64,000 bases of DNA, from contig JAJYXQ010000007.1 of the NCBI GenBank assembly GCA_021796385.1, positions 36,546 through 100,545 on the forward strand, given 5' to 3'. Source of the DNA: Thermoplasmata archaeon. GTDB taxonomy: Archaea > Thermoplasmatota > Thermoplasmata > Lutacidiplasmatales > UBA184. The position numbers and the translations under genes were made by a program. The notes below the pieces were generated by a model. The model saw only the letters and a list, made by a program, of their open reading frames with translations, searched no databases and had not been told where the DNA came from. Each line of letters starts with the position of its first letter. Position 1 is the first letter of the stretch. Positions 1-9,005 of this stretch are shown here, piece by piece.

Positions 1-3000
1 CCCCGGGGATGTCCCGGCAACAACACGGACTACCGAGGTATTGGTACCGCTCAGCTGACCATCATTACCGGCGAGGTGCCATGCGTACACCGTGCTTAAC
101 GGGCATGGCCCGCCGGAACACTGTACGGAAGTCTGGAAGGTCATCGACTGCCCAGTATCGAGGGTGGCATTTGCTGGGAGGATGGCAACGCTTGAAAGTA
201 CAATGGGCACTCCGATGGTGACTACGGCAACTGGACTGGATAGGTTCTGCGCCCCATCGAAATCGCACCGCACGGTGAGGTGGACGATGCCGTAGGTGCT
301 CCCCGCAGTGAATTCGACAGTGCCTCCGAAGGACGCATTGAGGCTCCCATCGCTCCCCGGTGAAACGCTCCAGGTCCAGTTCACTGTGGCCCCTTGGGAG
401 AACACACACGGACCACTCCCGCACTCCGCCGAGGCGGCGAAGTACTGTTTTTGACCGTAACCCAAAGAAATGGCGATTGGGGTAATAGTTACGTTGGTCA
501 ATCCCCGGACAATCGTGACAAAGCTGGTCCACCCGAGGGTGGAACCCGGCATCCGAGCCCACACCATGAGCTCATAGCTACCCGGATTGAGGGGGGTGAG
601 CACGGTATGTGACCCGTAGTAGGTGCTCAATGAAAAGCCCGAAGAGTTTCCCACCCACGTGTAATTGACGCTCGATGGACAGGGCTGCAAGAAACAGGTG
701 GCTAAAGCACTTATCGCCGCTGGTGGTGTCCCGTTGGTCCCGAGGTAGAGGGTCAGGGAACCGGGATCGATCTTCAGGGAGGAAAGGGAGGGTTCACCTC
801 CCGAGGTCGTGTTGATAATGGAAATGGCATCCACGCCGAGGTCCTCGAGGAACACGAGGTGGCTTTGGTTGTCGTAGGAAGCGTAGAGGGGCATGCTCCC
901 CACCGTGAGATTTCCGGCCGGGGCCGTTCCATTGAAGACGCTCATCTGAAATCCCCACTCGTTGGACACCCACATGGTCGTGTTGGCGGGGTCGAAAACG
1001 AAACTCCCCTCCCCGATCGTGGAGATTCCTTTGGCGAGGACAGTATTGTTCCCTCCGGCGATGATCGTGAAATTGTAGGGCAGGCTCACAAACACCTCAT
1101 TCCGCACTGGGTCGACGTTTACATCGACGGGGTAATCGCCCAGCGACACGTTCGTCTCCCATCGGTTCGAGGTGCACGAGTAGACCTCCAACTGGTCGAG
1201 TTGCCCGTCTCCCACGTAGAGGGAGTTCGTGTCGGTGTCCACAGCGACGGCAACCGGGTGGCTCCCCGCCGGGAAAGATGTGATCACACTAGCGTTCGCG
1301 CTCGATAGTGCGACCACCTCTCCGCCCCCTCCCCCAGGAAGCTGGAGGATGACGTACAAATCTTGGTTCACGCTGTCGTAGGCGGAACCCACGGGGCTAC
1401 CGGCGAGGGGTATCGTGGATAACACAGAATAGTTCGTGGCCGAGATCACCGTGAGGAGGTTGGTAGCGAGATTCCCCACATAGAAGCGCTCGTTCGCTGG
1501 ATCGTACGTGATATCATAGGGAGATCCCCCTAACGCCTGCTGACCGACGACACGGTGTGTGGTTCCCGAGATCGTGGAGAGATTTTGCCCACCCACCACG
1601 ATCGTGGCATCCGTTGTCGGGTCGTAGGCTATGCCGGAGAGTGGGAAACTGGTGAGGATGGAGCCGACCTGGCCGAATGTCGTAGCGTTCACGATCGTGA
1701 TGTTGCCGGAACCCATGTTCGGCACCCAGACGTTTCCCGTTGAGTTCACCACCATCATGCCGGACACAGACCAACTTGGGGTCGACCCAGTTCCAAAGCT
1801 TCCGGTCACATTGTAGGTAGTGGTATTCATCACGATCACATCCGTGCCCAATACATTCGACAGTAACAGGTCACTCCCGTCCAGAGTCAGACCAAAGTAG
1901 ACGGTTCCCCCAAGGTTCAACGTCTGGAGCACCGTTCCATTGGCCGGGTCGATGACCTCAAGGAACGACCGCCAGTGAACTGACCCATTGTAGCGGCCCG
2001 TGAGATAGATCAAACCGTTGCCTGGATCGTACGTAATCGACTCGGTCTGCCCGGGGGCCGAGAGGGTGGAAATCTGACGACCTGCCGTCGTAGAGATGAC
2101 AAGGACACCACTATTCAACGTTCCTGTGGTAGCGTACAGGTCTTGATTGGATGGGTCATAAGCGAGTCCATAAGGGTGGTCTAATCCACCCCCTAGGCGG
2201 AGGAACCCTCCCCAGGAATTGTTGTTGTTCGGAGCGGCGATTACGATATCACCTCCCCCATAGCTCGCGATGTATACATCGCCGTTCGAAGGGTTCACGA
2301 CCATTCCCGACGGGCTCCCAATATTGTGAATGGTACCGACCACGGTGTTGTTCCGGGTTGAGATCACGGAGACATTGGCACCGGACCAACTTCCGACATA
2401 AACGGCTTGATTGAACGGATCATAGACGGCCGTGTACGGCGCTCCGCCAACCACGATAGAGCCGATCACCGCCCGGGTCGTGATGTTCACCACGATCACA
2501 TTGTCGACTCCCGGATTGATGGTTGGAAGGCCCTTTACGTAAACCACACCCGGGCAAGTAACGAACATCTCGTTCAAGGCCGGATCCTCGGTGAGCGAGG
2601 TGGGGTTCAGGCAGCCGGCCACATTGGCGTTTCCCGGCAAGAGGGAGTTGTTCCACAGGTCCAAGGTCTGGGTGACCAATCCCGTCCCAGAGGGGCCCGC
2701 AGTCGCAGGGGATGGAGGAGCCGGTGCGACGTTCATCGTCCGTCCGGTGCGGTCTGTGGGAGTCCACGGGGTGGAAAAACCGCCCGTTCCCGATGGCGAA
2801 GCATCGGAGCTCTGGCCCCAGTCAACAGCCTGACCCTGCTTGAAGTGACTTCCGCTCAGTTTTGGTGAACCCTGTACGGGCGGGGAAAGTAGGGGGGCCA
2901 CGGGAACGCCGGTAAGTCCCTGGGGTTCCCGGAGCGGGGCCTGTTGCCACACCATACCCGGAAGAAGCACGATAATTGCGGACAACAGCACGATCCCTCG

Positions 3001-3084
3001 GGCCAAGAAGCGCCGGTTTCGGATACCCGTCGCATCGGGCCCACCATGGGGAACGCGTCCGGTCACTTCCCGCTCCGATCGCAT
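1..3084 (-). CDS. Large YVTN-like beta-propeller surface protein, partial (C-terminus beyond left edge)
   Basis: Reading the minus strand from an ATG at 3084 gives 1028 sense codons with no stop, running off the left edge. Residues about 26-46 form one hydrophobic segment (signal peptide or anchor), followed by a Ser/Pro/Gly-rich linker. From about residue 140 there are repeated blocks such as YDPSNQDLYATT, YDPANERFYVGN and VDTDTNSLYVGD, the pattern of YVTN/NHL-like beta-propeller blades. From about residue 780 the sequence becomes Ig-like, with paired cysteines and two related modules (TLDTGQSMTFQ type). Many N-x-S/T sequons fit an extracellular glycoprotein. The role is unknown; a cell-surface or adhesion function is inferred from architecture alone. 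The frame is easily missed because it has no stop inside the window. Confidence 0.85.
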   Translation of the reverse strand, partial: MRSEREVTGRVPHGGPDATGIRNRRFLARGIVLLSAIIVLLPGMVWQQAPLREPQGLTGVPVAPLLSPPVQGSPKLSGSHFKQGQAVDWGQSSDASPSGTGGFSTPWTPTDRTGRTMNVAPAPPSPATAGPSGTGLVTQTLDLWNNSLLPGNANVAGCLNPTSLTEDPALNEMFVTCPGVVYVKGLPTINPGVDNVIVVNITTRAVIGSIVVGGAPYTAVYDPFNQAVYVGSWSGANVSVISTRNNTVVGTIHNIGSPSGMVVNPSNGDVYIASYGGGDIVIAAPNNNNSWGGFLRLGGGLDHPYGLAYDPSNQDLYATTGTLNSGVLVISTTAGRQISTLSAPGQTESITYDPGNGLIYLTGRYNGSVHWRSFLEVIDPANGTVLQTLNLGGTVYFGLTLDGSDLLLSNVLGTDVIVMNTTTYNVTGSFGTGSTPSWSVSGMMVVNSTGNVWVPNMGSGNITIVNATTFGQVGSILTSFPLSGIAYDPTTDATIVVGGQNLSTISGTTHRVVGQQALGGSPYDITYDPANERFYVGNLATNLLTVISATNYSVLSTIPLAGSPVGSAYDSVNQDLYVILQLPGGGGGEVVALSSANASVITSFPAGSHPVAVAVDTDTNSLYVGDGQLDQLEVYSCTSNRWETNVSLGDYPVDVNVDPVRNEVFVSLPYNFTIIAGGNNTVLAKGISTIGEGSFVFDPANTTMWVSNEWGFQMSVFNGTAPAGNLTVGSMPLYASYDNQSHLVFLEDLGVDAISIINTTSGGEPSLSSLKIDPGSLTLYLGTNGTPPAAISALATCFLQPCPSSVNYTWVGNSSGFSLSTYYGSHTVLTPLNPGSYELMVWARMPGSTLGWTSFVTIVRGLTNVTITPIAISLGYGQKQYFAASAECGSGPCVFSQGATVNWTWSVSPGSDGSLNASFGGTVEFTAGSTYGIVHLTVRCDFDGAQNLSSPVAVVTIGVPIVLSSVAILPANATLDTGQSMTFQTSVQCSGGPCPLSTVYAWHLAGNDGQLSGTNTSVVRVVAGTSPG

Positions 3085-3318
3085 CAAGGAAATTGGTACA
3101 GCGTCAACGTGGGACCCTGAATTAGCCAAGGGTGGTAGGCCTCACCAAGAGAGATGGGGCCCCCGTTCATAACCCTTACTTTGAGTCCCGGACCCTCTCC
3201 TATTGATGCCCGGCCGGTATCGTGCTGAGGTTTGTCGACACCTCCCCTCTCACATCGTCGGAAGACGCCATCAGGGGGTGGGGGCAAACCGTCCCTGTTC
3301 GGTCGGAGCATCGGACCG

Positions 3319-3331
3319 TTCAAATATCCAG
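3319..3331 (+). promoter_or_regulatory. Probable TATA box of the FolC-like gene
   Basis: The A/T-rich string CAAATATCC sits about 24 bases before the GTG at 3349 in an otherwise GC-rich intergenic region. This is the distance expected for an archaeal TATA box and a leaderless or near-leaderless mRNA. Confidence 0.4.
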
Positions 3332-3348
3332 CCCGTTAGAAGGGGGCC

Positions 3349-4758
3349 GTGGCGCCCCGCTACGAAGACACCCTCCAGTATCTGTGGGGATTACGTCGGC
3401 TTGGGGCCAAATCGGACCTTACGGTCATCCGGGCCATCCTCGCCTCTCTCGGGAACCCTCAGCGCTCTTTCCCCTCGATCCACATTACCGGAAGCAAAGG
3501 CAAGGGGTCGACAGCCGCCCTGTGCGCCGCGGTGCTCCATACCGCAGGGTACCGGACTGGACTCTACACGAGCCCGCACATGCTCTCCTACCGCGAACGA
3601 ACCGTTGTGGACGGAGTGCCGATCCCGAAGGAAACCGTGGTGGACCTCGTGGAGCTCGTCCGGGAGACCTCGGCCTCGCTCCTTCAAGCGGGCACCATCG
3701 ACCGGGAGCCCACGTTCTTTGAGATCACCACGGCCGTTGCGTTCGCACATTTCAAACGCGAGCACGTGCAAGCCGGAGTGATCGAAGTGGGGCTCGGCGG
3801 TCGGCTCGATGCGACCAACACCATCGATGCTCCGGTATGTGCGATCACCACGCTCGAGCTTGAGCATACGGAGATCCTCGGGCCGACGCTCACGGACATC
3901 GCCCGGGAGAAGGCTGGGATCCTCCACCCCGGCACCCGGCTCGTGACCGGGGTCGACGCTGGAGAAGGGCTCCAAGAACTCGAGCGAGTGGCCTACGGAC
4001 TCCGGGTCCCCACTTGGCGGATCGGGTCGGAGATCCGGGTGGAACGTACCCGCCAAGACCGGGAATCCCAGGTCGTGGACGTACAAAATCCCCTCCGCCA
4101 CCATACCGGCCTTCGGATCCCCCTCCTCGGCGGTTTCCAGGTGCTCAACGCCGGGGTGGCGGTCTCCGTCCTCGATCGTTTTGCGGAAGCGACCGGGCTC
4201 ACTATTCCGGAGGAAGCGTACCACCGCGGGCTCGCTCAAACCTTGTGGCCCGGTCGGCTGGAACGATTGTCGGAAGCACCGTGCTTTTACGCGGATGCAG
4301 CCCACACGGAGATGAGCGCGCGGGCGCTCACGAAATCGATGCTTGAGATCGAACCGGATGCCCCTCGGAACCGGAACGTCGTGCTCTTCTCGTGTCTGCG
4401 CGACAAGCGCATGGGGGCCATCCTGGAGGAGTTCTCCCGGTTGGCGGATACCATTGTTCTCACGGAGCTCCGGAACGACCGGGCCATGCCCGTTAAAGAG
4501 ATGGAGCGGGCGGCCCGCGGGCGTTTTTCCCGCATCTTGGTGGCTCCCCAGATCCCGCAGGCGCTGGAACTGGCCCGGGCCGCCGTGCCTTCGGGGGGTT
4601 TCCTCTTGGCGACCGGCAGCACCTACCTCATCTCGGAGGTGGAGGCCGCGGTCAAGGGTGTGTCGGTGGAGGAACCCCGGCTCTCGGACCCCCTTCCGAC
4701 AACTGCTTCCGGCGCCGGTATCGCAGGAAGAACCAGGCGATCAGCACAACAAGTGTGA
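3349..4758 (+). CDS. folC: FolC-type folylpolyglutamate/dihydrofolate synthase (Mur ligase family)
   Basis: This 469-residue protein belongs to the ATP-dependent Mur ligase superfamily that joins glutamate to folate (or related pterin) substrates. The N-terminal ATP loop ITGSKGKGS is at about residues 48-56, the folate-family TSPHMLSYRER block is at about 75-85, and the FolC signature EVGLGGRLDATN lies at about 145-156. The C-terminal domain contains the YADAAHTEMSARAL segment. It starts with GTG, placed 24 bases after a TATA-like box. The last 107 bases overlap the 3' end of the convergent DedA gene, so the final 35 residues are unlikely to be conserved. Whether the substrate is folate or a modified archaeal pterin cannot be told from sequence. 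Confidence 0.85.
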   Translation: MAPRYEDTLQYLWGLRRLGAKSDLTVIRAILASLGNPQRSFPSIHITGSKGKGSTAALCAAVLHTAGYRTGLYTSPHMLSYRERTVVDGVPIPKETVVDLVELVRETSASLLQAGTIDREPTFFEITTAVAFAHFKREHVQAGVIEVGLGGRLDATNTIDAPVCAITTLELEHTEILGPTLTDIAREKAGILHPGTRLVTGVDAGEGLQELERVAYGLRVPTWRIGSEIRVERTRQDRESQVVDVQNPLRHHTGLRIPLLGGFQVLNAGVAVSVLDRFAEATGLTIPEEAYHRGLAQTLWPGRLERLSEAPCFYADAAHTEMSARALTKSMLEIEPDAPRNRNVVLFSCLRDKRMGAILEEFSRLADTIVLTELRNDRAMPVKEMERAARGRFSRILVAPQIPQALELARAAVPSGGFLLATGSTYLISEVEAAVKGVSVEEPRLSDPLPTTASGAGIAGRTRRSAQQV

Positions 4759-5338
4759 CGCCTCCGACCACATCGAGTAGAGTGAAGTACGGGTCGAGGC
4801 GAGTGAAATTGGACCCGAGGACGTATCCGACGTAGACCATGGCCACGGTGAACGGGAGCGATCCGAGGACCGTAAAGGCGACGAACCGGGGCTTGTCCAT
4901 CCGTGCGACCCCCGCCGGATAGGAGATGTAAGCTCGCACGAGAGGAAGGAGCCGTGCCAGGAACACGGTGCCCTCTCCGTGCTTTGAAAAGAACCGATGG
5001 GCCCGGTCGATGTCCTCCTCCTCAATGTAGAACCGCTTCCCGAAACGTTTGAGGGCGGGAAGTCCGAACACCTGACCGATAAGGTACCCGCCGAGGGCGC
5101 CCAGGAGGCCGCCGACGACCGCCGCGGTCACCACCGTGACCCAAGTGAAGGGGATCCCGAGGAATCCGACGGCCCCTTGGGAAAGGAGCACGCCTGAGAA
5201 TGGGAGGATCACCTCGCTGGGGAGGGGTGGCAGTCCGAGGCTCTCGAAGAACATGAGGGCCAAGAGCCCGGGGATACCCACGGTGGTTAGGAACCATTCG
5301 ATGGTGGTAAAGAGCGTGGCGGTGACCGAGAAGACCAT
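4652..5338 (-). CDS. DedA family integral membrane protein
   Basis: The protein has 228 residues and several hydrophobic segments. The family signature is present: an acidic/proline block (ESLGLPPLPSEVILPFSG) near residues 30-47, a glycine-rich membrane segment, and FLARLLPLVRAYISYPAG near residues 125-142, carrying the conserved arginines. DedA proteins are linked to membrane-potential homeostasis and lipid flipping. It lies 8 bases after a small one-helix membrane protein and closes the ahcY-gcvH run. The basic C-terminal tail is encoded in the overlap with the convergent folC. Confidence 0.85.
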   Translation of the reverse strand: MVFSVTATLFTTIEWFLTTVGIPGLLALMFFESLGLPPLPSEVILPFSGVLLSQGAVGFLGIPFTWVTVVTAAVVGGLLGALGGYLIGQVFGLPALKRFGKRFYIEEEDIDRAHRFFSKHGEGTVFLARLLPLVRAYISYPAGVARMDKPRFVAFTVLGSLPFTVAMVYVGYVLGSNFTRLDPYFTLLDVVGGVTLVVLIAWFFLRYRRRKQLSEGGPRAGVPPPTHP

Positions 5339-5346
5339 GTAAGGCC

Positions 5347-5655
5347 CTAGGAGGGGGGCTTTCCGCCTTTCCCCACCTTCTCCGAGAGGACCTTGTGGCT
5401 GGTCTTCTCCATCTCCGTGACAAGCTCCAAGACATCCTCATCCGATGCCGGTGGAACACCTTTGAGCTCCGGTGGTTCCTCTACGGGCTCTTCCGCCGAC
5501 TCTTCGTCGGTGAGTTCCTCGGGAGGTTCTACCTTCGTGGTCCTTTCCGCAGGGCCCTTTTTCCCCTTGAGCTTGTAGAGGATGAGCACGACCACCACGA
5601 TGACCAAGGTCGGCCCGATCATGAGCGCTAGGTCAAGGAGCGTATCGTCCGTCAT
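5347..5655 (-). CDS. Small single-span membrane protein with acidic cytoplasmic tail
   Basis: The protein has 102 residues. Residues about 7-28 form one hydrophobic helix, followed by a KLKGKK basic stop-transfer patch and then a Glu/Pro-rich, charged tail. By the positive-inside rule the tail is cytoplasmic. I do not recognise the family. It sits between gcvH (6 bases away) and dedA (8 bases away), so it is almost certainly co-transcribed with both. Confidence 0.65.
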   Translation of the reverse strand: MTDDTLLDLALMIGPTLVIVVVVLILYKLKGKKGPAERTTKVEPPEELTDEESAEEPVEEPPELKGVPPASDEDVLELVTEMEKTSHKVLSEKVGKGGKPPS

Positions 5656-5661
5656 GGAGAT

Positions 5662-6048
5662 TCAGGTCTTGGAAGCTAAGAGGGATTTGTACTTTTCGCT
5701 GGAAAGCAGGTCTTCGGGTACCTTGGTGACCTCGAGGACGAAAATCCAACCACGGCCGTAGGGGTCTTTGTTAAGCCACTCAGGATGGGACTTGAGTTCC
5801 TCGTTGGCTTCCACGACCTTTCCGGCGGCCGGAGCATAGACGTCCGCGACCGTCTTCACGGATTCGAGGACTCCAACTCCCTTCCCCGCCTCGTAGGCGG
5901 CTCCCACCTCCGGGAGCTCCACGAACACGATATCGGTGAGCTCAGCCTGGGCGTGGTCGGTAACGCCCACGCGCAAACGGTTCCCTTCCACCTTGACCCA
6001 TTCGTGGGAGGTCGTGTAGAGCAATCCCTCCGGAACATTCTCCACCAT
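5662..6048 (-). CDS. gcvH: Glycine cleavage system H protein
   Basis: At 128 residues it has the usual length for the lipoyl-carrying H protein of the glycine cleavage system. The lipoylation site lies in GVGVLESVKTVADVYAP, with the target lysine at about residue 65. The N-terminal SHEWVKVEGNRLRVGVTDHA is also typical. No P, T or L protein gene is in the window, so this copy is separated from its enzyme partners. H-like proteins can also serve lipoate assembly. Ten bases separate it from the upstream S-adenosylhomocysteinase, suggesting co-expression with one-carbon metabolism. Confidence 0.93.
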   Translation of the reverse strand: MVENVPEGLLYTTSHEWVKVEGNRLRVGVTDHAQAELTDIVFVELPEVGAAYEAGKGVGVLESVKTVADVYAPAAGKVVEANEELKSHPEWLNKDPYGRGWIFVLEVTKVPEDLLSSEKYKSLLASKT

Positions 6049-6058
6049 GGCGTTCCCC

Positions 6059-7294
6059 TCAGGTCCCCTCCTGCCAGGAGTTTAGATAACGTTTCTGGGC
6101 TTCGGTGAGCACGTCGACCTGGGCCCCGCAGGCATTGAGGGCGGCGCGCGCCACCCGGTCGTCCAGTTCCTGGGGTACCGGGTGTACCCCGGGCTTCAAT
6201 TTCTTCCCCGAGCGGAGTATATGTTCCGCAGACAGCGCCTGGAGCGCGAAGCTCATGTCCATGATCTCCGCAGGATGGCCCTGGCCTGCCGAAAGGTTCA
6301 CGAGCCGTCCTTCCGCCAAAAGATAGACCTTCCGGCCGTCCTTGAAGACGAATTCCTCGACCATGGGACGCGCTTTGCGATGCCGGACCGAGAGTGCGTT
6401 CAGGTCCTTCTTGCTGATCTCCACATCGAAGTGACCCGAGTTGGCGAGGAGGCAGCCGTCCTTCATCACCTCGAAGTGGGCGCGGGTGACGACATCGGCA
6501 CAGCCCGTGACAGTGACGATGAGGTCCGCCTCCTTGGCTGCGTCGATCATCCGGCGGACCCGGTACCCTTCGAGCCGTGCCTCGACAGCCCGCGCAGGGT
6601 CCACCTCGGTCACGATGACATCGGCTCCGAGCCCCCGCAGGCGGGATGCCACCCCCTTGCCACACCAGCCATAACCGGCCACCACAGCCGTCTTCCCTGC
6701 GATGGTGAGGTTCGTGGCGCTGAAGATCCCGTCTAGGGTGGATTGTCCTGTGCCGTACCGGTTGTCGAACAGGTGTTTCATCGTGGCGTCGTTGACATCG
6801 ATCGCGGGCCAGGGAAGCTTGCCATCCCGTTCCATCGCCCGGAGCCGGACGACCCCCGTGGTGGTCTCCTCCGTGCTCCCGAGAACCTTGAGCCCCTTCC
6901 GGACAGCGGCTGCGACCAGGTCCGCCCCATCGTCGATGATAATGTCGGGATCCGCGGCGAGCATCGCCTCGATCCCCTTCTGGTAGTCTTCGACGGATTC
7001 TCCCTTGCGCGCAAAGGTCTCGACCCCTTCGAGACGAAGGGCCGCCACGACCTCGTCGTCCGTGGTGAGGGGGTTGGACGCCGCAAGGTGAACATCCCCT
7101 CCTCCGGCCTTCAGGGCAAGGGCCAGAGCGGCGGTCTTGGCCTCGACATGGAGCACGAGGGAAAGCGTCTTTCCGTGGAACGGTGCCTCCCGCGTGAAGC
7201 GCGCCCGGATCTCTTCCAAGATGGGCATGTGGGCCCGTACCCACGCGATCTTTTCGAGCCCGCGGTTCGCCTGTTCGTTCTGCTGCGCCATCAT
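6059..7294 (-). CDS. ahcY: S-adenosylhomocysteinase
   Basis: This 411-residue NAD-dependent enzyme hydrolyses S-adenosylhomocysteine to adenosine and homocysteine, clearing the by-product of methylation. Visible signatures include SLVLHVEAKTAALALALKAGG near the N-terminus, ATMKHLFDNRYGTGQS in the middle, and the NAD-binding loop GYGWCGKG. The C-terminal PQELDDRVARAAL block is also typical. Two adjacent ATG codons follow an AAGGAGTGA Shine-Dalgarno-like sequence. The gene is downstream of SBDS and upstream of gcvH. The Trm1 methyltransferase encoded at 52168 is one consumer of SAM in the same window. Confidence 0.95.
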   Translation of the reverse strand: MMAQQNEQANRGLEKIAWVRAHMPILEEIRARFTREAPFHGKTLSLVLHVEAKTAALALALKAGGGDVHLAASNPLTTDDEVVAALRLEGVETFARKGESVEDYQKGIEAMLAADPDIIIDDGADLVAAAVRKGLKVLGSTEETTTGVVRLRAMERDGKLPWPAIDVNDATMKHLFDNRYGTGQSTLDGIFSATNLTIAGKTAVVAGYGWCGKGVASRLRGLGADVIVTEVDPARAVEARLEGYRVRRMIDAAKEADLIVTVTGCADVVTRAHFEVMKDGCLLANSGHFDVEISKKDLNALSVRHRKARPMVEEFVFKDGRKVYLLAEGRLVNLSAGQGHPAEIMDMSFALQALSAEHILRSGKKLKPGVHPVPQELDDRVARAALNACGAQVDVLTEAQKRYLNSWQEGT

Positions 7295-7382
7295 CGCCCG
7301 TCACTCCTTGACCGGGATGAACCTTTCGTCCCCTTCCGGAAGATGGCGAGAACGGACCGCGAGCGCCGCAAGCGTCGGAAGC

Positions 7383-8090
7383 CTAGTGACCGAGAGCCTC
7401 GACGAAGGTCACTTCGGCTTGCCCATGGGTCTTGTTCTTGAGCTTCTCCTGAAGGTCCGTCTGGACCCCTCCGGGGATCTCGACGAGCCCGCTCCAGGTG
7501 CCATCGGATCCCCAGTCCTCCTCCAATATCTTCCCCGCCGCCTTGATGTCCGAGATGATCCGGGGGTACTGGGCCGCCTCGACCTTCACCCGGACCTTGA
7601 CGTGTTCCATCCGGATCGGGAGGAGCGGTCGTAGCTTGTCGAGGGCCTCATTGGCCAGGGTGTCGATGTCGCGGAACGGTTCGACGTGGAACTTCGCCTC
7701 CTCGAGCGCCGCGGCGATGCGCGTGGGGGGGTGCGGGGCTCCCGTCTGGGGGTTGATCGCATTGCGCGCAATGAAATCAACGACCTGGCGCCGCTTCTGT
7801 TCGACCATCACCCGCTTCTGCTCGGTGGTGATCTGGACTTCGCCATGGCGGATGATCTCCTTGGCGATGGCGTAGACATCCACCGTATGGAACTGTTTCA
7901 TCAGGAACTCGTCGGACACCTTGTCCCCTTTCTTCGCATCCTTGTAGATGTGGTCCTGGGCGAGCTTCTCCCGCAGGTCCACCTCCTTCCCGGACTTCAC
8001 TTCTTGGACCACGGCGGGGTCCACGAGGACTTCGAAATGGCTTCCCGCCTTCACAAGGCGGGCAATGACAGCGTCCTCCGCCTTGACCAT
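7383..8090 (-). CDS. Ribosome maturation protein SDO1/SBDS
   Basis: The 235-residue protein matches the archaeal SBDS family, which with EF-2-like GTPases frees aIF6 from the large ribosomal subunit. Domain I contains FEVLVDPAVVQEVKSGK and DIYK-like motifs; the middle domain has RRQVVDFIARNAINPQTG with PHPPTRIAAALEEAK, a strong family signature; the C-terminal ferredoxin-like domain follows. It abuts the proteasome alpha gene (8091), the usual archaeal order. The exosome genes that commonly follow SBDS are not here: the next gene is ahcY. Confidence 0.95.
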   Translation of the reverse strand: MVKAEDAVIARLVKAGSHFEVLVDPAVVQEVKSGKEVDLREKLAQDHIYKDAKKGDKVSDEFLMKQFHTVDVYAIAKEIIRHGEVQITTEQKRVMVEQKRRQVVDFIARNAINPQTGAPHPPTRIAAALEEAKFHVEPFRDIDTLANEALDKLRPLLPIRMEHVKVRVKVEAAQYPRIISDIKAAGKILEEDWGSDGTWSGLVEIPGGVQTDLQEKLKNKTHGQAEVTFVEALGH

Positions 8091-8840
8091 CTAGCTCTTG
8101 GAATTCTTTCCAGAAGCCGGGGGTAGGCGGGCCGAGTACTTTTCCACCTGATCGGTCGAAAAGCGCTGGAAGCCCTTGTCCTTTTGCACAACGCAGATCT
8201 CGACCGAGCCCAGGTTCGAAGGGTCCTCCATCGACTGCTGGAGTCCTTGGAGGGCGAGAAGCACCCCTTCGTCCATGCTCATCCCTTCCGTGTACTTCTC
8301 CTCAAAGAGTTCCATCACGGGTGTCCGGTTTCCACCGATGGAAGAAGCCCGGAACGAGGTGAGGGATCCCGAAGGGTCCGTTTCGAAGAGATGGACCCCC
8401 GTGTCGTCGATCCCACCGACGAGGAGGGCGGTCCCGAACGGGCGCACCCCGCCGAACTGGGTGTATTGCTGCTTGTAGTCGCACACGGCCCGCACCAGCA
8501 TCTCGAGGCTGATGGGTTCGTTGTACGTGACCCGGTTGATCTGGCTGGTCAGGCGAGCGTAATCGACCAAAACCCGGGCATCGGCCACGAGTCCGGCCGT
8601 GGCGGCGCCGATGTGGTCGTCCACCTTGTGGATCTTCTCAACGGAGGAGGGTTCGGCAAGCTTCGGATTGGCGATACGCCGGTCCGCTACGAGGGCCACT
8701 CCATCCTTGAAGACAACACCGGCGGTCGCGGTACCTCGCCGGACGGATTCCCGGGCGTACTCCACTTGAAAGAGACGGCCATCAGGGGAAAAGACGGTGA
8801 TCGCTCGGTCGTACGCCATCTGGCCGGGTTGCATTTCCAT
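8091..8840 (-). CDS. psmA: Proteasome alpha subunit
   Basis: This 249-residue protein forms the outer rings of the 20S proteasome and gates substrate entry. The N-terminal gating helix AYDRAITVFSPDGRLFQVEYA, residues about 9-29, is diagnostic of alpha subunits. GVALVADRR and the DDTGVHLFETDPSG region follow. It starts with ATG at 8840, preceded by AAGGTGA as a possible ribosome-binding site, with a TATA-like CTTATTAAG about 55 bases upstream. It heads the minus-strand run psmA-SBDS-ahcY-gcvH-membrane genes. No beta subunit is in the window. Confidence 0.96.
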   Translation of the reverse strand: MEMQPGQMAYDRAITVFSPDGRLFQVEYARESVRRGTATAGVVFKDGVALVADRRIANPKLAEPSSVEKIHKVDDHIGAATAGLVADARVLVDYARLTSQINRVTYNEPISLEMLVRAVCDYKQQYTQFGGVRPFGTALLVGGIDDTGVHLFETDPSGSLTSFRASSIGGNRTPVMELFEEKYTEGMSMDEGVLLALQGLQQSMEDPSNLGSVEICVVQKDKGFQRFSTDQVEKYSARLPPASGKNSKS

Positions 8841-8888
8841 TTTACGTCACCTTATCCTTGGTTTGGGACAGAGGGGGATAACGGGTGG

Positions 8889-8902
8889 GCTTAATAAGAC
8901 AT
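8889..8902 (-). promoter_or_regulatory. Possible TATA box for psmA
   Basis: CTTATTAAG on the minus strand lies about 55 bases before the psmA ATG. The predicted transcription start would leave a leader of about 28 bases that carries AAGGTGA, a plausible ribosome-binding site. Confidence 0.35.
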
Positions 8903-9005
8903 TCGGAAAACGGACCCCCGCTCCAAGCACCGGGACCCGTCGCCCCTCGGGAAGTACCGAAGGTAAGAGGCAAAACGTCTAACCTTCTGATGCCTGGCTC
9001 TGGTC

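Noticed and set aside
65..562. Minus-strand frame of 165 codons at the left edge
   Set aside because: It is an out-of-frame shadow of the long propeller gene that occupies 1-3084.
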